A stretch of 64,000 nucleotides of DNA from Bradyrhizobium sp. 139 (GTDB taxonomy: Bacteria; Pseudomonadota; Alphaproteobacteria; Rhizobiales; Xanthobacteraceae): NCBI RefSeq assembly GCF_023074175.1, contig NZ_JADPKS010000069.1:62001-126000 (forward strand). Reading direction: 5' to 3'. Shown piece by piece: positions 63,343 through 64,000 of the stretch. Position 1 is the stretch's first letter, and each line of letters begins with the position of its first letter. A program made the position numbers and the translations under genes. Below the pieces are notes generated by a model. It saw nothing but the letters and a program-made list of their open reading frames with translations. It did not search any database and was not told where the DNA came from.

Positions 63343-64000
63343 CTATTTGCGCGCCGCCACATACTCCCGCCACCCCTTCGCCCGCAGACTGCACGCCGGG
63401 CACTCGCCGCAGCCATACCCCCACGCATGCTGCGCGCCGCGTTCGCCGAGATAGCAGGTGTGCGAGTGCTCGCGAATGAGGTCGACCAATCCTGTGCCGC
63501 CGAGGTCATGCGCGAGCTTCCAGGTCGCCGCCTTGTCGATCCACATCAGCGGCGTATGCAGCTCGAATGTCCTGGCCATGCCGAGCGAGAGCGCGGCCTG
63601 CATGGCGCGGATGGTCTCGTCACGGCAATCGGGATAGCCGGAATAGTCGGTCTCGCACATACCGCCGACGATATGGGTGATGCCGCGCCGGTAGGCGAGC
63701 GCCGCGGCAAAGGTGAGGAACGCCAGATTGCGGCCGGGCACAAAGGTGTTCGGCAGGCCGTCGGCGCCCATCGCGATGGCGACGTCGCGCGTCAGCGCTG
63801 TTTCGGACACGGCGGCCAGCGTCGGGATCGACAGCGTATGGCTCTCGCCGAGTTTTCCGGCCCAATCCGCACGCAGGCCCTTGATGCCGTCGAACAGTCG
63901 CGCGCGGCAGGCAAGCTCGATGGCGTGGCGCTGGCCGTACTCGAACCCCAACGTCTCCACGCGCGCAAAACGGCTCAGCGCCCAGGCGAGGCAGGTGGTG
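63343..64000 (-). CDS. queC: 7-cyano-7-deazaguanine synthase, incomplete at window edge
   Basis: QueC converts 7-carboxy-7-deazaguanine to preQ0 with ATP and ammonia, for queuosine. The window holds the last 218 or so residues, starting within [20 protein letters not shown], just after the N-terminal SGGQDST P-loop that must lie beyond 64000. Visible blocks are [20 protein letters not shown], a zinc-binding [14 protein letters not shown] and [12 protein letters not shown]. It converges on the nitrile hydratase genes across a 100-base repeat. Confidence 0.94.
   Translation of the reverse strand, partial: TTCLAWALSRFARVETLGFEYGQRHAIELACRARLFDGIKGLRADWAGKLGESHTLSIPTLAAVSETALTRDVAIAMGADGLPNTFVPGRNLAFLTFAAALAYRRGITHIVGGMCETDYSGYPDCRDETIRAMQAALSLGMARTFELHTPLMWIDKAATWKLAHDLGGTGLVDLIREHSHTCYLGERGAQHAWGYGCGECPACSLRAKGWREYVAARK

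Overview
The window is high-GC chromosomal DNA from an alphaproteobacterium, most probably Bradyrhizobium or a close relative in the Nitrobacteraceae. This rests on the gene families (F1-ATPase zeta subunit, DUF1236 and GrlR-like proteins, DUF2147 with a Pro/Ala linker, several small proteins I associate with Bradyrhizobium), on the order dacC-tmk-holB-metG-tatD-MBL, on several families of palindromic intergenic repeats, and on abundant TRAP and ABC uptake systems. The assignment is from memory of these families, not from a search.

Layout. 0-6 kb: 5-oxoprolinase subunits (pxpB and the start of pxpC) diverge from an RraA-like aldolase plus a cupin resembling manganese hydroxynitrile lyases. 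Small exported proteins, a periplasmic cyclohexadienyl dehydratase (PheC) and a DUF1993 protein follow. 6-12 kb: one minus-strand operon for carbohydrate-type ABC uptake (binding protein, two permeases, ATPase) ending in a D-2-hydroxyacid dehydrogenase. 12.6-25 kb: an LTXXQ envelope protein, a single-domain response regulator, glucokinase, then pncA, a PhaC-like alpha/beta hydrolase, nadE and a GrlR-like gene (NAD salvage around a PHA-synthase-like protein), then ilvD and small exported proteins.

25.4-30.3 kb: tRNA-Ser(TGA) is followed by an eroded foreign-looking tract. It holds a run of short hairpins, the 3' fragment of an RTX-like gene, an H-NS-family gene beside an AT-rich divergent promoter region, a one-base frameshifted signal-peptide gene, an SGNH hydrolase lacking its nucleophilic serine, and intergenic repeats. 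No integrase or transposase is left. 30.3-41.5 kb: core genes, including the zeta subunit, UPF0114, RlpA, D,D-carboxypeptidase, Tmk, HolB, MetRS, TatD and an MBL hydrolase. The MetRS carries a histone-H1-like lysine-rich extension, and two tiny membrane proteins (30 and 32 aa) lie upstream of rlpA.

41.6-54.5 kb: a TRAP transporter (Q, M, P), an autotransporter barrel, then a second TRAP system (P plus fused QM) in one operon with an acyl-CoA ligase and divergent from an M24 peptidase, then a family 4 glycosyltransferase. 54.5-58.3 kb: siderophore uptake (PepSY-TM protein and TonB-dependent receptor). 58.5-60.3 kb: metN and metI without an adjacent metQ. 60.6-63.2 kb: an enoyl-CoA hydratase divergent from a cobalt-type nitrile hydratase operon (alpha with a His/Asp-rich N-terminus, beta, accessory). 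The operon converges on queC, whose product makes the nitrile preQ0, across a 100-bp palindromic repeat.

I found no CRISPR array, complete insertion sequence, rRNA or replication origin.
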